From: Rariglobus sp.
GTDB lineage: Bacteria > Verrucomicrobiota > Verrucomicrobiia > Opitutales > Opitutaceae
Assembly (NCBI GenBank): GCA_029266495.1
Contig: JAQSWS010000007.1
Coordinates: forward strand, 1-64,000
DNA: 64,000 nt
Reading direction: 5' to 3'
Of this stretch, positions 9,601-19,027 are shown in pieces. The notes beneath the pieces are model-generated. The model was not told the DNA's origin, ran no database searches, and worked only from the letters and a program-made list of their open reading frames with translations. Each line of letters begins with the position of its first letter. Position 1 is the stretch's first letter. Position numbers and translations under genes: made by a program.

Positions 9601-9666
9601 GAGAGTTGAAAGATGAAAGTTGAGAGCACAATCCGCCAACGCTTGTCACTCAACTCTCAACTCTCA
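9601..9666. repeat. Imperfect inverted repeat between purE and purK
   Basis: A run of GAGAGTTGAAAG/AAAGTTGAGAG faces a run of CTCAACTCTCAACTCTCA, with about 27 bases between. The short intergenic repeat lies inside the purEK unit and could form a weak hairpin in the transcript. Confidence 0.5.
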
Positions 9667-9673
9667 GCCGGTC

Positions 9674-10162
9674 TCACGGCAACTTCGCCGCCAGCACCTT
9701 GTGCGTCTGATCGGCACGAAAGGCGTCGAGCGCCTTCTTGACCTTCTTGTCGCCGCCGGTGGCAAGAATCGCGGCCGCGAAGAGTGCGGCATTGATCGCG
9801 CCGGCCTTGCCGATCGCAAAGGTCGCCACGGGCACACCGCCGGGCATCTGCACGATCGAATAAAGCGAGTCGACCCCTTTGAGCGTATGCGATTCCACCG
9901 GCACGCCCAGCACGGGCAGCGGCGTGAGCGCGGCCGTCATCCCGGGCAGGTGCGCCGCGCCGCCCGCGCCGGCGATGATGACCTTCAATCCCCGTGCCTC
10001 GGCGGTTTTGGCGTAATCATACATCTTGTCGGGCGTGCGGTGAGCGCTGACGACGTGGTGCTCGGCGGCGATACCCAGCGTCTTGAGCGTCTGCGCGGCG
10101 TGCTCCATCGTGCTCCAGTCCGACGTGCTTCCCATGATGATCCCGACAAGTGGCTTGGCCAT
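9674..10162 (-). CDS. purE: N5-carboxyaminoimidazole ribonucleotide mutase (PurE, class I)
   Basis: 162 residues, the normal class I PurE length. It shifts the carboxyl group of N5-CAIR to give CAIR. Signatures seen: [13 protein letters not shown] (phosphate binding), [15 protein letters not shown] (catalytic His region), [12 protein letters not shown], and [18 protein letters not shown]. The ATG at 10162 gives [12 protein letters not shown]; the longer frame upstream is unlikely. It is the promoter-proximal gene of the purEK pair, with the start facing the divergent lipoprotein gene about 100 bp away. Confidence 0.95.
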   Translation of the reverse strand: MAKPLVGIIMGSTSDWSTMEHAAQTLKTLGIAAEHHVVSAHRTPDKMYDYAKTAEARGLKVIIAGAGGAAHLPGMTAALTPLPVLGVPVESHTLKGVDSLYSIVQMPGGVPVATFAIGKAGAINAALFAAAILATGGDKKVKKALDAFRADQTHKVLAAKLP

Positions 10163-10266
10163 AGACAAGGATCGATAAACGAAGCCGTGCCGGCTCCGCA
10201 AACTGGTTTTCACGGTGACAGCATGAACCTCCGGCCTATGTTGCGGTCTTTGACCTCCCCTTTCGC

Positions 10267-10662
10267 ATGAAAATCCTCCGCTCTGCTCCTCTCTCCCTCC
10301 TTCTTGGCTCCGGCCTCGTGCTGGCCCTCTCCGGCTGCACCACGGTCAAACTCGACCGCAACGGCGACACCGCGGCGGTTTATCAACTCAACGAGTTCCG
10401 GATGTTGCTCAACACCACCGCACCCACCGCGTTTGCGGCCACACAGAAGGCGTTTCGCGAATACGACCTCTTCGAGACCAAGAGCAAACTCAACACCTAC
10501 GACGGCGAACTCTATGCCCGCTCGCGCAAGGATGAAAAAGTCTTCGTGAGCGTCGCCGAGATCAACAGCCGCCAGACCCTGCTCCGGATCCGCTGGAGCA
10601 CGACCGGCGACAAAAAGAATTCGCAAGCCCTCTACGACCTGATCGAAAAAAACCTGCGCTGA
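10267..10662 (+). CDS. Small lipoprotein, DUF3568-like
   Basis: 131 residues with a lipoprotein signal: [20 protein letters not shown] then LSGC, placing the lipidated Cys at residue 24. The mature ~108 residues are predicted alpha/beta ([48 protein letters not shown]), resembling the DUF3568 family of periplasmic lipoproteins of unknown function. It diverges from purE and ends at a bidirectional terminator shared with the ammonium transporter. Confidence 0.7.
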   Translation: MKILRSAPLSLLLGSGLVLALSGCTTVKLDRNGDTAAVYQLNEFRMLLNTTAPTAFAATQKAFREYDLFETKSKLNTYDGELYARSRKDEKVFVSVAEINSRQTLLRIRWSTTGDKKNSQALYDLIEKNLR

Positions 10663-10697
10663 ATCTTGCAGGCCCGGCCGCCGGTCGGGGCTTCAAC

Positions 10698-10730
10698 AAA
10701 AAAACCGCGGACATCACGTCCGCGGTTTTT
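10698..10730. terminator. Bidirectional terminator between lipoprotein and amt
   Basis: AAAACCGCGGAC and GTCCGCGGTTTT form a near-perfect stem flanked by an A run on the left and a T run on the right, serving both converging genes. Confidence 0.9.
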
Positions 10731-10755
10731 GTTTTCAAAGGAAGCGCTGCGAAGC

Positions 10756-12192
10756 TCAGTTGATGTAACCTTCTTCGCCGTGTTCGGAGGTATCGAGACC
10801 GGCGGATTCTGCTTCGGGAGTCGGACGCAGGCCGACGACGGCCTTGACGATAAAGGTGATGATCACAGTGGCCACCACGCTCCAACCGATGGTCAGCGCG
10901 CACGCCTTTAACTGGGCGACCAACAGGCCTTCCTTGAGCGGCCCCACCACGGAGTTGATCTTCTCGTCGGCGAATACACCGGTGAGGATCGCTCCGAGCG
11001 TGCCACCGACGCCATGCACGCCGAAGGTGTCGAGCGCATCGTCATAACCGAGGATCTTCTTCAGATAGGAGACCGCCAGGAACGGCACGATACCGGCGAT
11101 CAGGCCGATGATGACCGCGGAGTTCATGGTCACAAAACCCGCGCCCGGCGTAATCACCACCAGACCGGCGACGATGCCGGAGCAGAAACCAAGGACGGAC
11201 GGGTGACCCTTAAGCACCCACTCGGCCATGCCCCAGGCGAAACCCGCGACGGCGGCGGCGAGCGTAGTGGTGGCGAAGGCATTCGAAGCGATCGCGTCGG
11301 CGCCCAATGCGGAACCGGCGTTAAAGCCATACCAGCCCACCCACAGCATGCCGGTGCCAACAGTGCAGAGCACCAGCGAGTGCGGAGGCATCGGCTCTTT
11401 GCCGAACCCACGGCGCTTGCCGAGGATGATGCAGAGCACCAGCGCCGACCAACCCGAAGTCATGTGGACAACGGTGCCGCCCGCGAAGTCGATCGCTTTG
11501 ATGCCAGCGCCCGCGTTGAGGATGCCCGACATGAAACCCGTGCCGCTCCACACCATGTGGGCGAAGGGGAAATAAACGGCGAACATCCAGAGCGTCACGA
11601 AGACAAGCACCGAGATGAACTTCATGCGCTCGGCGATCGCTCCGACGATCAGCGCCGGAGTGATGATCGCGAAGGACAACTGGAACATCGCCCACATCGC
11701 ATCGCTGATCCAATAATAGCCGGCGCCCACGTTACCCGGCTCGACACCCTTCAAGAACGCAAAGGCCGCGTCGCCGATGAAGGCGTTGCCCGAACCGAAG
11801 GCCAGGCTATAACCAATGGCCCACCACAGGATCGTCACCAGTCCGGCGATGCCCATGCACTGCGCAAGAACCGAGAGGACGTTCTTTTTGCGAACCAAGC
11901 CGCCGTAAAAGAGAGCAAGGCCGGGCAGCGTCATAAAAATAACGAGCGCCGTGCTGATCATTTGCCACGCGTTATGGCCCGGGCCAGGACCGGGAACCTT
12001 CGACGCGACATCAGGGGTGCGGGCCGTGTTATTGATGTAGGCCTCCACGTCGGCGAGACGCTGCTCCACCGTCGGCTCAACCGGAGCAGCCGCGGCGGCT
12101 TCTTGGGCCCGAAGACCGGTAACACACGCCAGAACGGACACCAGGACCGCTCCGAGAACTAGGGATTTTAGACGATGCAGGGATGTTAACAT
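10756..12192 (-). CDS. amt: Ammonium transporter (Amt family)
   Basis: 478 residues with about 11-12 membrane helices. An N-terminal signal-like segment (LVLGAVLVSVLACVTGLRAQ) precedes the transporter core. Core motifs are LPGLALFYGGLVRKKN, the conserved FAGGTVVHMTSG with the first pore histidine, and DTFGVHGVGGTLG with the second, matching the twin-His site of AmtB. The start at 12192 is chosen because the 31 residues upstream look untypical. A ~67-residue Ala/Glu-rich segment lies between the signal peptide and helix 1. No glnK/glnB lies beside it: the 3' side ends in a terminator and the upstream gene is divergent. Confidence 0.93.
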   Translation of the reverse strand: MLTSLHRLKSLVLGAVLVSVLACVTGLRAQEAAAAAPVEPTVEQRLADVEAYINNTARTPDVASKVPGPGPGHNAWQMISTALVIFMTLPGLALFYGGLVRKKNVLSVLAQCMGIAGLVTILWWAIGYSLAFGSGNAFIGDAAFAFLKGVEPGNVGAGYYWISDAMWAMFQLSFAIITPALIVGAIAERMKFISVLVFVTLWMFAVYFPFAHMVWSGTGFMSGILNAGAGIKAIDFAGGTVVHMTSGWSALVLCIILGKRRGFGKEPMPPHSLVLCTVGTGMLWVGWYGFNAGSALGADAIASNAFATTTLAAAVAGFAWGMAEWVLKGHPSVLGFCSGIVAGLVVITPGAGFVTMNSAVIIGLIAGIVPFLAVSYLKKILGYDDALDTFGVHGVGGTLGAILTGVFADEKINSVVGPLKEGLLVAQLKACALTIGWSVVATVIITFIVKAVVGLRPTPEAESAGLDTSEHGEEGYIN

Positions 12193-12438
12193 GATGTTGT
12201 TTAGTTGCTTGAGACCAGACACCCCACCGTCAACAGCAGCGAGGTGCCGAAGAAGTGAAACGCGTTGAGCCCATGGAATGAACAAAATTCATGCAGCAAC
12301 CCAAATGCCAGTCCATTAAGAAGCCCTGTTTTTGCGCAAAAAAACACGCCCGTGTTCATAAATTCACGCACTCGATTTTCGATAAGGAGCCGGAATTCAG
12401 TGTAACCCTGCTCCCAACTCCGCTGTCTTCGTGTTCCG

Positions 12439-12957
12439 ATGGAAGTCTACCTCGTTTGGACCCTCACAATCGTGCTCACCTTGGTCGGCTTGGCCGGCGT
12501 GGTGCTCCCCCTCCTGCCCGGCACCACGCTGATCTTGATCGCGATGATCGTGCACAAACTGCTGCTTCCGGGAGACGTTTCCTGGGCCGTGATCGGCTGG
12601 ATCGCCGGCTTCTGGTTTTTGTCGGTGCTCATCGATTTTCTCGGCGTGATCCTTGGCACACGCCTCTTTGGCGGCGGAAAATGGGGCATGGCCGGGGCCG
12701 GCGGTGGAGCGATGATCGGCATGTTTTTTTCCCTGCCGATGCTCATCCTCGGCACGGTGCTGGGAGCGGTCGCCGCAGAAAAACTGATCGCTAAAAAAAC
12801 CCATCGCGCCTCCCTGCTGGCCGGCGCAGGCGCGGCGGTCGGCTTCCTCATCTCAACCGTCGGCCGCCTGCTCTGCGCCTTCGTGATGATCGCGCTCTTC
12901 CTCTGGGCCGCCTGGACCGCCGTCAACGCAACCCCGGCCGTCCCGGAATTTTTTTAA
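12439..12957 (+). CDS. DUF456 family membrane protein
   Basis: 172 residues with four or five membrane helices. VLTLVGLAGVVLPLLPGTTLILIA (split: VLTLVGLAGVVLPLLPG, TTLILIA) is the N-terminal DUF456 signature with its Gly/Pro-rich turn, and the FLGVILGTRLFGGGKWGMAGA loop-helix is also typical. The family is found in many bacteria and has no assigned function. The ~245-bp divergent region to amt shows no motif I can name. Confidence 0.8.
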   Translation: MEVYLVWTLTIVLTLVGLAGVVLPLLPGTTLILIAMIVHKLLLPGDVSWAVIGWIAGFWFLSVLIDFLGVILGTRLFGGGKWGMAGAGGGAMIGMFFSLPMLILGTVLGAVAAEKLIAKKTHRASLLAGAGAAVGFLISTVGRLLCAFVMIALFLWAAWTAVNATPAVPEFF

Positions 12958-13033
12958 CGCAAAGCCGCCAAGAGCGCAAAGCCCGGAAGGAATTCTTTGC
13001 GACCTTTGCGCCAGGCCTTCGCGTCTTTGCGTT
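12956..13033. repeat. Intergenic inverted repeat at a convergent junction
   Basis: AACGCAAAG at the left end and CTTTGCGTT at the right end pair perfectly. Inner copies of GCGCAAAG and CTTTGCG allow further pairing. It spans nearly the whole gap between the DUF456 gene and hemN, which converge. Related CTTTGCGTT/TTTGTGG sequences recur at 32415, 20731 and 38329, so it belongs to a dispersed low-complexity repeat class. Confidence 0.6.
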
Positions 13034-13047
13034 GAAAAAATCTCCGG

Positions 13048-14457
13048 TCACACCGCCCGCGCGTGACAACCCGCGCCCGGCTGCAAGTAGGCGTCAAAGC
13101 GCGCCGCCACCACCCGCATAAAGGGCAATCCCGTATCCGTCACGGTGATACCGTCTGCCGTCCGCACCACGAGCCCGTCCGCCTCAAGATCGGCCAGCGA
13201 CGCCAGTTCGGCGGCATAGACGGCCGCCACATCCACGCCCCACTCGCTCGAGAGCGCCTTGAACTCCAACCGGCGTTCGCACATCAGGCGCATGATCAGG
13301 ATCTGCCGGCGGCGGTCCTCCTCGGTGAGCCTCCAGCCGCGCACCACCGGCAACTCACCCCGATCCAGCGCCCGGCGGTAGGCGGTCATCGTTTTGTGAT
13401 TCTGGCGGTAGCCGCCCGGCGTGCTGGAGATCGAAGAAATCCCGAAACCGTAAACCGAGGCGCCCGCCCGCGTGCTGTAGCCTTGGAAGTTGCGATGCAG
13501 GCCGCCGTTTCGCGCCGCGATCGCCAGTTCGTCATTGGGCCTCGCATAGTGGTCCATGCCGATGTCCACGTAACCGGCGGCGAGCAGGCGCTCCCGCGCG
13601 AGCACTTGCATCCGCAGCTTTTCGTTGAGCTCCGGCAGCACCCCCTGTTCGTCAAAAATCCGTTGCGCCGGCTTCAGTCCCGGCACGTGCGCATAGCTGA
13701 AAACCGAGAGGCGGTCGGGCGCCAGCCCAAGCACATCATCGATCGTGCGGGCAAACGTGGAAACGGTCTGCTTCGGCAGGCCGTGGATAAGATCGACGTT
13801 GATCGAGTTGAAACCTGCGTTGCGCAGCAAGGTGAACGCCCGCTCGTTCAGCGCCGGCGGCTGCACCCGGTGAATCGCCATCTGCACCGCCGGATCGGTA
13901 TCTTGAACGCCAATGGATGCGCGCCGCGCCCCCATCTCCCGCAGGGCGGCCACCTGGCCCGCCTCCAGGTGGCGTGGATCGATTTCGACGGCAATCTCCG
14001 CGTCGGCCTCGAAGGAGAACGCCGCATGCAGGATCGCCCCGAGCCGTCGCAGCTGCGTCTCGGATAAAAATGTCGGCGTGCCTCCCCCGAGGTGAAGTTG
14101 CGTGACGGCGCGGGCCGGATCGAGCCGCCGCCGCACCAGCGCAATCTCACGCTCCAGATCATCAAGGTAGGCGTCGGCCGCGGATTGCTGCCTCGTAATG
14201 AGATTGGTGCAGCCGCAGAACCAGCACCGGCTCTGGCAAAACGGAAGATGGACGTAGAGCGACAACGCGCCGGCACCGGGTCGGTTGTCCTCCGCGATCA
14301 AGCCCGCCGGATCAAACGCCGCAAGGTTGTCGGTAAAATGATTGGCCGTCGGGTAAGAGGTGTAGCGCGGCGCGGGTCCCGCGTATTTTCGCAACAGATC
14401 GAGGCCGCCTGAAATGCCCGGGACATAGCACGGAGAAGGAAGCAGCGAGGAGACCAT
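13048..14457 (-). CDS. hemN: Oxygen-independent coproporphyrinogen III oxidase (HemN)
   Basis: 469 residues, radical-SAM enzyme that decarboxylates coproporphyrinogen III to protoporphyrinogen IX without oxygen. PFCQSRCWFCGC carries the CxxxCxxC iron-sulfur motif and the extra Cys seen in HemN. The N-terminal PRYTSYPTANHF matches the HemN substrate-binding segment, and HLGGGTPTFLS, EIAVEIDPRHL, ASIGVQDTDPAVQ and NVDLIHGLPKQT follow in the family order. The ATG at 14457 is preferred over an upstream TTG at 14478. An inverted repeat lies immediately before the start codon. Confidence 0.93.
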   Translation of the reverse strand: MVSSLLPSPCYVPGISGGLDLLRKYAGPAPRYTSYPTANHFTDNLAAFDPAGLIAEDNRPGAGALSLYVHLPFCQSRCWFCGCTNLITRQQSAADAYLDDLEREIALVRRRLDPARAVTQLHLGGGTPTFLSETQLRRLGAILHAAFSFEADAEIAVEIDPRHLEAGQVAALREMGARRASIGVQDTDPAVQMAIHRVQPPALNERAFTLLRNAGFNSINVDLIHGLPKQTVSTFARTIDDVLGLAPDRLSVFSYAHVPGLKPAQRIFDEQGVLPELNEKLRMQVLARERLLAAGYVDIGMDHYARPNDELAIAARNGGLHRNFQGYSTRAGASVYGFGISSISSTPGGYRQNHKTMTAYRRALDRGELPVVRGWRLTEEDRRRQILIMRLMCERRLEFKALSSEWGVDVAAVYAAELASLADLEADGLVVRTADGITVTDTGLPFMRVVAARFDAYLQPGAGCHARAV

Positions 14458-14459
14458 GG

Positions 14460-14474
14460 TGGAAAGGATTTCCA
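14460..14474. promoter_or_regulatory. Short palindrome next to the hemN start
   Basis: TGGAAA-GGA-TTTCCA is a perfect 6-3-6 inverted repeat three bases upstream of the proposed hemN ATG. It could be an operator or an RNA hairpin covering the initiation region. It does not match the FNR consensus (TTGAT-N4-ATCAA). Confidence 0.35.
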
Positions 14475-14560
14475 CCAATGTGCCCGAACCCGGGAAAACC
14501 CGCTCCGCAGGCGTTGGCGAGGGCTACGCGGTTCTTGCCCGCCCATTCCGCCCGACTCCA

Positions 14561-16446
14561 TCAGCGAACAAGCTCATAAAGCAGGCAGGCGCCCTCCCCG
14601 GCCAGGGTATCGACCTTAAAATCAATGACTCCCGTATCCGAGAAATCGATCGTGAGCTCCCGCTCCCGGTTACCCGCCATGTCCAGAGCCCAGATCCTCG
14701 CTCCGGCGGTGCGTCCCGCCAGCCTCAACGAGACATCCGCCAATCCGCCGCGCACCCGATGCGGCGCCGAACCCCACGCTTCCACCACCGTGTCCGTGAA
14801 CTTCGTGCCGTGATGGAGCGCATCGGTCAGGTGCATGACCAAAATTCTTGAGGAGTCCCTTAGCTCACGTCCGTCCACCGAGCCGGCAAACACCACCGCC
14901 GGCCCACCCTGATTTGCGACCGTGGTCACGCCACCCGCCTGGCGGCCCTGCCCCGCAAAGGCGAACACCTCGCTGCGGCCGGTGACGACCTTGAACGTGC
15001 GGGCAGTTTCGCCCAGCTCCAGTTCGCCGGTGGTGCTGCGAATCACGCTTCCATTGAAATCGAAATTTCCCTCGCCCAGACCGCCCGCCTGGCGCAACGC
15101 GGCGAATACCTGTTCGTCGTTGTCGGCGGAGACCAGACGGCAATTCTCCGGCTCGTTGGCGAGCGCGAGATTATCCTTCAGCCGCAGACACACCGCAGCG
15201 CCCGCGGGCAACGTCAGGCGCCCGCTCTTCTCCACGACGTTCCCAATCCGCCCGAGAAAGCCCAGCTTCCAGAGCTGCCCCGGATAGGTGTTCACCGGAA
15301 TTTCCTGTTTCAGGTGTGTCGACGAAATCGCGATCGGCACTGCCAGCGAGGACGCCTTCACATCACCGCGCAGAAAAAGCAGCATGCCGATCCGGTCCGA
15401 CAAAAAATTAATCGGGTCCGCCGCAATCGCGAAATAACTCGGGGCGATCTCACCGTCCAACGGGCTCGACGCGTAGTCGAAACGATACAGCCCGTCCCAG
15501 TCCTGCAACGCCGCGTAGGCCGCCGTAAGCGGACCGCTCTCCGCACGAAATTGATTGGGATAAACCCAGTTGAATTCGCTGATCGTATAAGGCTTCCCAA
15601 ACGTCCGCCCCGGGAAAATGCCGGAGAAAATCGCCGGCAGATCCGCCAGCGCACTCTGGTTGTGCAACTTCGATGGCAGCGGAAAATGCGCCGGGTGGTC
15701 GCAGTAAAAATGATCGTCCACGAAATCACCGCTCTCTCGAAACGCCGGTCGTAGACACGGCGAATGTCCGGGTTCGCATTCGCGTAGCAGTGAAAAATCG
15801 CGTCTTCGTTGACGCAGCTCAACGTGACCAGCGCCGGGTCATCCTTCCAGGCGAGTCCCGTGTAAGGGTTGATGTGCCGCAGAAAATTACCCGCGAAATC
15901 CTCCCAGTTTTGGCGGGCCTCATCGACGAGGTGGATGAGGAACTTGAACTCCTCCCAATGTTGCACGGGCCGGCCCAAGGCCGGGAACACCTCCCGTGTT
16001 TTGCGCGACACGTAGAGATCGGTGGTCAGGTAAATGCCGCGCTCCTTCAGGCAGAAAAACAGATGGTCAAGCTTGTCCATCTCGACGGGATCGAGCTGCG
16101 TCGCCCGCTCGTCCATTGCCTGCGTCAGCTGCGTGTCATGATGATGAAAACGCACCGAGTTGTAACCGCACGCCGCGAGGCGATCGGCCAGCCGGCGGGC
16201 GGTGGGCTTGTCGGGAAAGTTGGCCTGCCTGCAAAGGTTGATCCCGTAAAAGCGCACCGGTTTGTCCGGGCGTTGTTCGAAAACGAATTTCCCGTCGCGG
16301 ACGATCAGTCGCCCGTATTTTCCCGCCGGGCCATCGAGCAGCGAAGAGAAGTCGAGCGCCGACCCCGGCGCGATATCCTGCGGCCAGTCGAGTTGTTTCC
16401 ACTGGTCGGTTGCGGGGCGGATGTCAGGGATGGCGGATGGAGGCAT
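14561..16446 (-). pseudogene. Frame-disrupted clan GH-A glycoside hydrolase (GH5-like)
   Basis: The gene starts at 16446 and reads in one frame to about 15740, then continues in another frame to the stop at 14561. The first part is a TIM-barrel start (RFYGINLCRQANFPD, AACGYNSVRFHHHD, GIYLTTDLYVS) and includes LVTLSCVNED, where N213-E214 fits the clan GH-A acid/base. The second part includes GKPYTISEFNWVYPNQ, where the Glu fits the nucleophile, and a C-terminal beta-rich domain. Read upstream of 15721, the second frame gives RESGDFVDDHFYCDHP, a continuous glycosidase-like segment, while the first frame gives VYDRRFERAV. The break is therefore near 15725-15745, with some barrel sequence apparently missing. 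The N-terminus lacks a signal peptide. Confidence 0.75.
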
Positions 16447-16480
16447 GAGGAGTGAAGTCCGGCGATGTCAGGTTTCTCAT

Positions 16481-16513
16481 AAAAAGAAAACGCCGCCTGC
16501 AATGCGGGCGGCG
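16481..16513 (-). terminator. Terminator after the 721-residue PEP-CTERM protein gene
   Basis: On the reverse strand ACGCCGCC-CGCATTGCA-GGCGGCGT forms a strong stem followed by TTTTCTTTTT. It separates this gene from the glycosidase gene downstream. Confidence 0.85.
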
Positions 16514-16557
16514 TCGTTTTCACGAGAAGAGTAACCGTCGATTCAGCCCGGCTCCCC

Positions 16558-18723
16558 TCAACGTGAGCGGCGGCGGTAAACCACCATGCCGGCCAGCGCC
16601 AGCGATCCGAGGATCGCCGCATAAGTGGAAGGCTCGGGAATTGCGGAGACCGATAACATGCCCGCAGAGTCCGTGGTGGTGAAGGTGTAGGTCAGGCCTC
16701 CAATTGTGGAAGTGTAACCGTTGCCCGCATCAAGAGTGGTGCCGGCGACCGAGATCGAAGTGAAACTACCGGTGTGAGTTGTCGAGGTAAGCAGGTTATA
16801 GGTTTCACCGCCGCTGAACGTGAAACCATTCAACAGGCTTAGTGTAAGGGTTCCGCCGTAGTTGAGTGCACCGCCGACCGCGGCGATGTCGTAACTCGAT
16901 GCACTCGCGATTTCGAGCAGCGTCGTGCCGGCCAGAGTGAGGTTGCTGTTAAATGTCAGCGTGCCCACTCCGTTGACACCGGTTGCCAAGGTGCCGCCCG
17001 CCTGGATCGTGGTGGCGCCCGCGATCGCGCCCGTGCCGCCCAGCGTGCCGCCGGAAACAGTCACCGCCCCGGTGCCAAGACCGGAGCCGTTGTAGGCGGC
17101 GAAGGCCTCTCCGTCTGATGCGGTATTTCCAGTGGTCGAATAAGCGCTGACGGTAATCGTCGAGCCGTTAATCGAGGTGATATAAGAACCGGCCGCAATG
17201 TTGGTTCCGCTGATGCGCTGGCCCACCACCAAGTTCGCGGTGGAAACCCCCGTCATGGTAAAATTGCCACCGGCACTACCCGTGATGACGCCAGAAGTAA
17301 GTCCCGTTTGCGCGGCGGCAGTCGTGACGCCACCGTTCACGAACAGCGTGCCACCGCTAACGGTGGTTCCACCCGCATAGCTGTGACTACCGGTAAGCGT
17401 AAGTGCTCCAGCGCCTGACTTGACCAACGCCAGGCTCCCGGCAGATTCGATCAAGAGACCGTTGTAGGTGGAGTTGCTGGTGTTATTCACCGTAAGCGTG
17501 CTGGCGGTGACGGAATTATTGGCGATCACGCCCTGACCGCCCAACCCCGTCGTTCCGGCAAGGGCTGCGACGGTGAAGCTACGGCCATTCAGATTAACGC
17601 GCCCGCCTGCCGTGCCGGCTGAAGCGCCTGCGTTTACCGCGAGAGTCGATCCGGAATTAAGGCTGCCGGCGGCGCCCATTGTCACGGTGCCGGCATTAAC
17701 ATTTGTCGTTCCAGTGTAGGTATTGGCTCCGCCGAGAGTCAGAGCATAGTTCCCCGTCTTGGTAATACCAAAGCTATTGCCCCCATCGCTGATCACGCCA
17801 TTCACGGTTAAACTTGAAGCAGCGGCGGTAACACTCACGTCTCGGTTGCCGGTCAAAAGTGCCGTGCCATTCATGGTGATGCTGCCTGAATTACCGATCG
17901 AGTTATTGTGACTCACGGTGGCACCCCAAACCATGTTATTGGCGATGGTCGCCGTCGCGCTACCCGAAAGCGCGCCGCCGTTAATGGTCAGAATCCCTGT
18001 GCCAAACGCCGCATTATTTGATATCCGGACATTGCCTGCACCGAGAGTAAACCCTCCGGAGAACGTATTTGCACCACCCAGGTTCCATGAACCGCCGCCG
18101 GTCTTTGACACCGCAATTTTCCCGCCTCCACTACCGTCGCCGATCACACCGGTAATGCTGTTGCCAGCGGATGTGTTGGCGCCACCGAGAGTCAGGGTTG
18201 TGGTATTTCCTAGTGTGGAAACGCCCGTGATACCCCCACTTCCAATAGCCAGATTAGTGCTACCACTCGTCGCCGTGGCGTTGATGGTGTAAGAGCCACC
18301 ATCCCCTTGAATGACGAGTTGGGAGTCAATCCGGTCAGTGTGGTTGCTCCCAGCACCCGAATTTTGAATAGTTCCGCCGCTCGTCAGCCAAAGCGATCCG
18401 CCCGTGAGCGTATAGCCGGATGTGCTTGTGCCGGTAAAAGTGATGCCAGCAACATTTCGGGTGGCATCGACCGTGATGGTGCGAAGCGTGGACGTGGAAC
18501 CAAATGTCGCGGTATCAGCGCTGCTAGTTGTTCCCACGCCACCAGGAGCGGAGCCACTGGTCCAGTTGCTGTCGGTGACCCAGTCTCCACCACCCGCAAA
18601 ACTCCATGAAGTGCTGGCCGCAAAGGCGGAGTGAGCGGCGAGAACAAACGACGACGTGACAAGCGCAGTGCGCATGAAGCGGCGCGCGGCGGTGGACAAA
18701 ACAGGCTTGGGGATGGGGTGCAT
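16558..18723 (-). CDS. Autotransporter-associated beta-strand repeat protein with PEP-CTERM signal
   Basis: 721 residues. The start at 18723 gives an N-terminal signal segment (MRTALVTSSFVLAAHSAFAA at residues 17-36, cleavage after AFA). The mature protein is Gly/Ser/Thr/Asn-rich with repeated units such as LTLGGANTYTGTTNVNAGT and LTLTGSHSYAGGTTVSGGTL, the autotransporter-associated beta-strand repeat that builds a parallel beta helix. It ends IPEPSTYAAILGSLALAGMV followed by VYRRRSR, a PEP-CTERM motif, membrane helix and basic tail. Family knowledge: such proteins are exported and processed by an exosortase, which is not in this window. No autotransporter barrel domain is present despite the repeat name. 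Likely a cell-surface or matrix protein. Confidence 0.9.
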   Translation of the reverse strand: MHPIPKPVLSTAARRFMRTALVTSSFVLAAHSAFAASTSWSFAGGGDWVTDSNWTSGSAPGGVGTTSSADTATFGSTSTLRTITVDATRNVAGITFTGTSTSGYTLTGGSLWLTSGGTIQNSGAGSNHTDRIDSQLVIQGDGGSYTINATATSGSTNLAIGSGGITGVSTLGNTTTLTLGGANTSAGNSITGVIGDGSGGGKIAVSKTGGGSWNLGGANTFSGGFTLGAGNVRISNNAAFGTGILTINGGALSGSATATIANNMVWGATVSHNNSIGNSGSITMNGTALLTGNRDVSVTAAASSLTVNGVISDGGNSFGITKTGNYALTLGGANTYTGTTNVNAGTVTMGAAGSLNSGSTLAVNAGASAGTAGGRVNLNGRSFTVAALAGTTGLGGQGVIANNSVTASTLTVNNTSNSTYNGLLIESAGSLALVKSGAGALTLTGSHSYAGGTTVSGGTLFVNGGVTTAAAQTGLTSGVITGSAGGNFTMTGVSTANLVVGQRISGTNIAAGSYITSINGSTITVSAYSTTGNTASDGEAFAAYNGSGLGTGAVTVSGGTLGGTGAIAGATTIQAGGTLATGVNGVGTLTFNSNLTLAGTTLLEIASASSYDIAAVGGALNYGGTLTLSLLNGFTFSGGETYNLLTSTTHTGSFTSISVAGTTLDAGNGYTSTIGGLTYTFTTTDSAGMLSVSAIPEPSTYAAILGSLALAGMVVYRRRSR

Positions 18724-19027
18724 GGGGATGTTCTTAGTTGGAGCGAACACGTTATGAATCGGACGCAGCTGGAAAACAGGGGCAGGGAGGAACAACGGGG
18801 GGATTCCTACTACGACTTAAAGGAGCTCTTCTTTAGCAAAACAAGGCGCTCCATGCTAAACAGTGAAGCAGATCGAATCCCCGCCACTTCCAGCCTCCAC
18901 CCTAGCGGACCGCACCCACAATGCGGATCGCCGAAGCCATCGTCCCAATCACCAAAACGCGCCCACCCCAAGTCGGTGCGCATCTCCCTGACCCATAGCC
19001 GGATGAGGCGTCCGGCCAGACGTTCCG
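18724..19027. other. Intergenic region between two PEP-CTERM genes
   Basis: 304 bp between two genes on the reverse strand. It should hold the promoter of the 721-residue protein. I see no tRNA, strong terminator or conserved ORF in it. Confidence 0.5.

Noticed and set aside
10756..12192. Adjacent glnK expected beside amt
   Set aside because: The gene downstream is separated by a bidirectional terminator and is a lipoprotein; the upstream gene is a divergent DUF456 protein.
14460..14474. FNR/Anr box for oxygen control of hemN
   Set aside because: The palindrome is TGGAAA-N3-TTTCCA and does not fit TTGAT-N4-ATCAA.
14458..14478. hemN start at the upstream TTG
   Set aside because: Adds seven residues not seen in the family; ATG at 14457 fits better.
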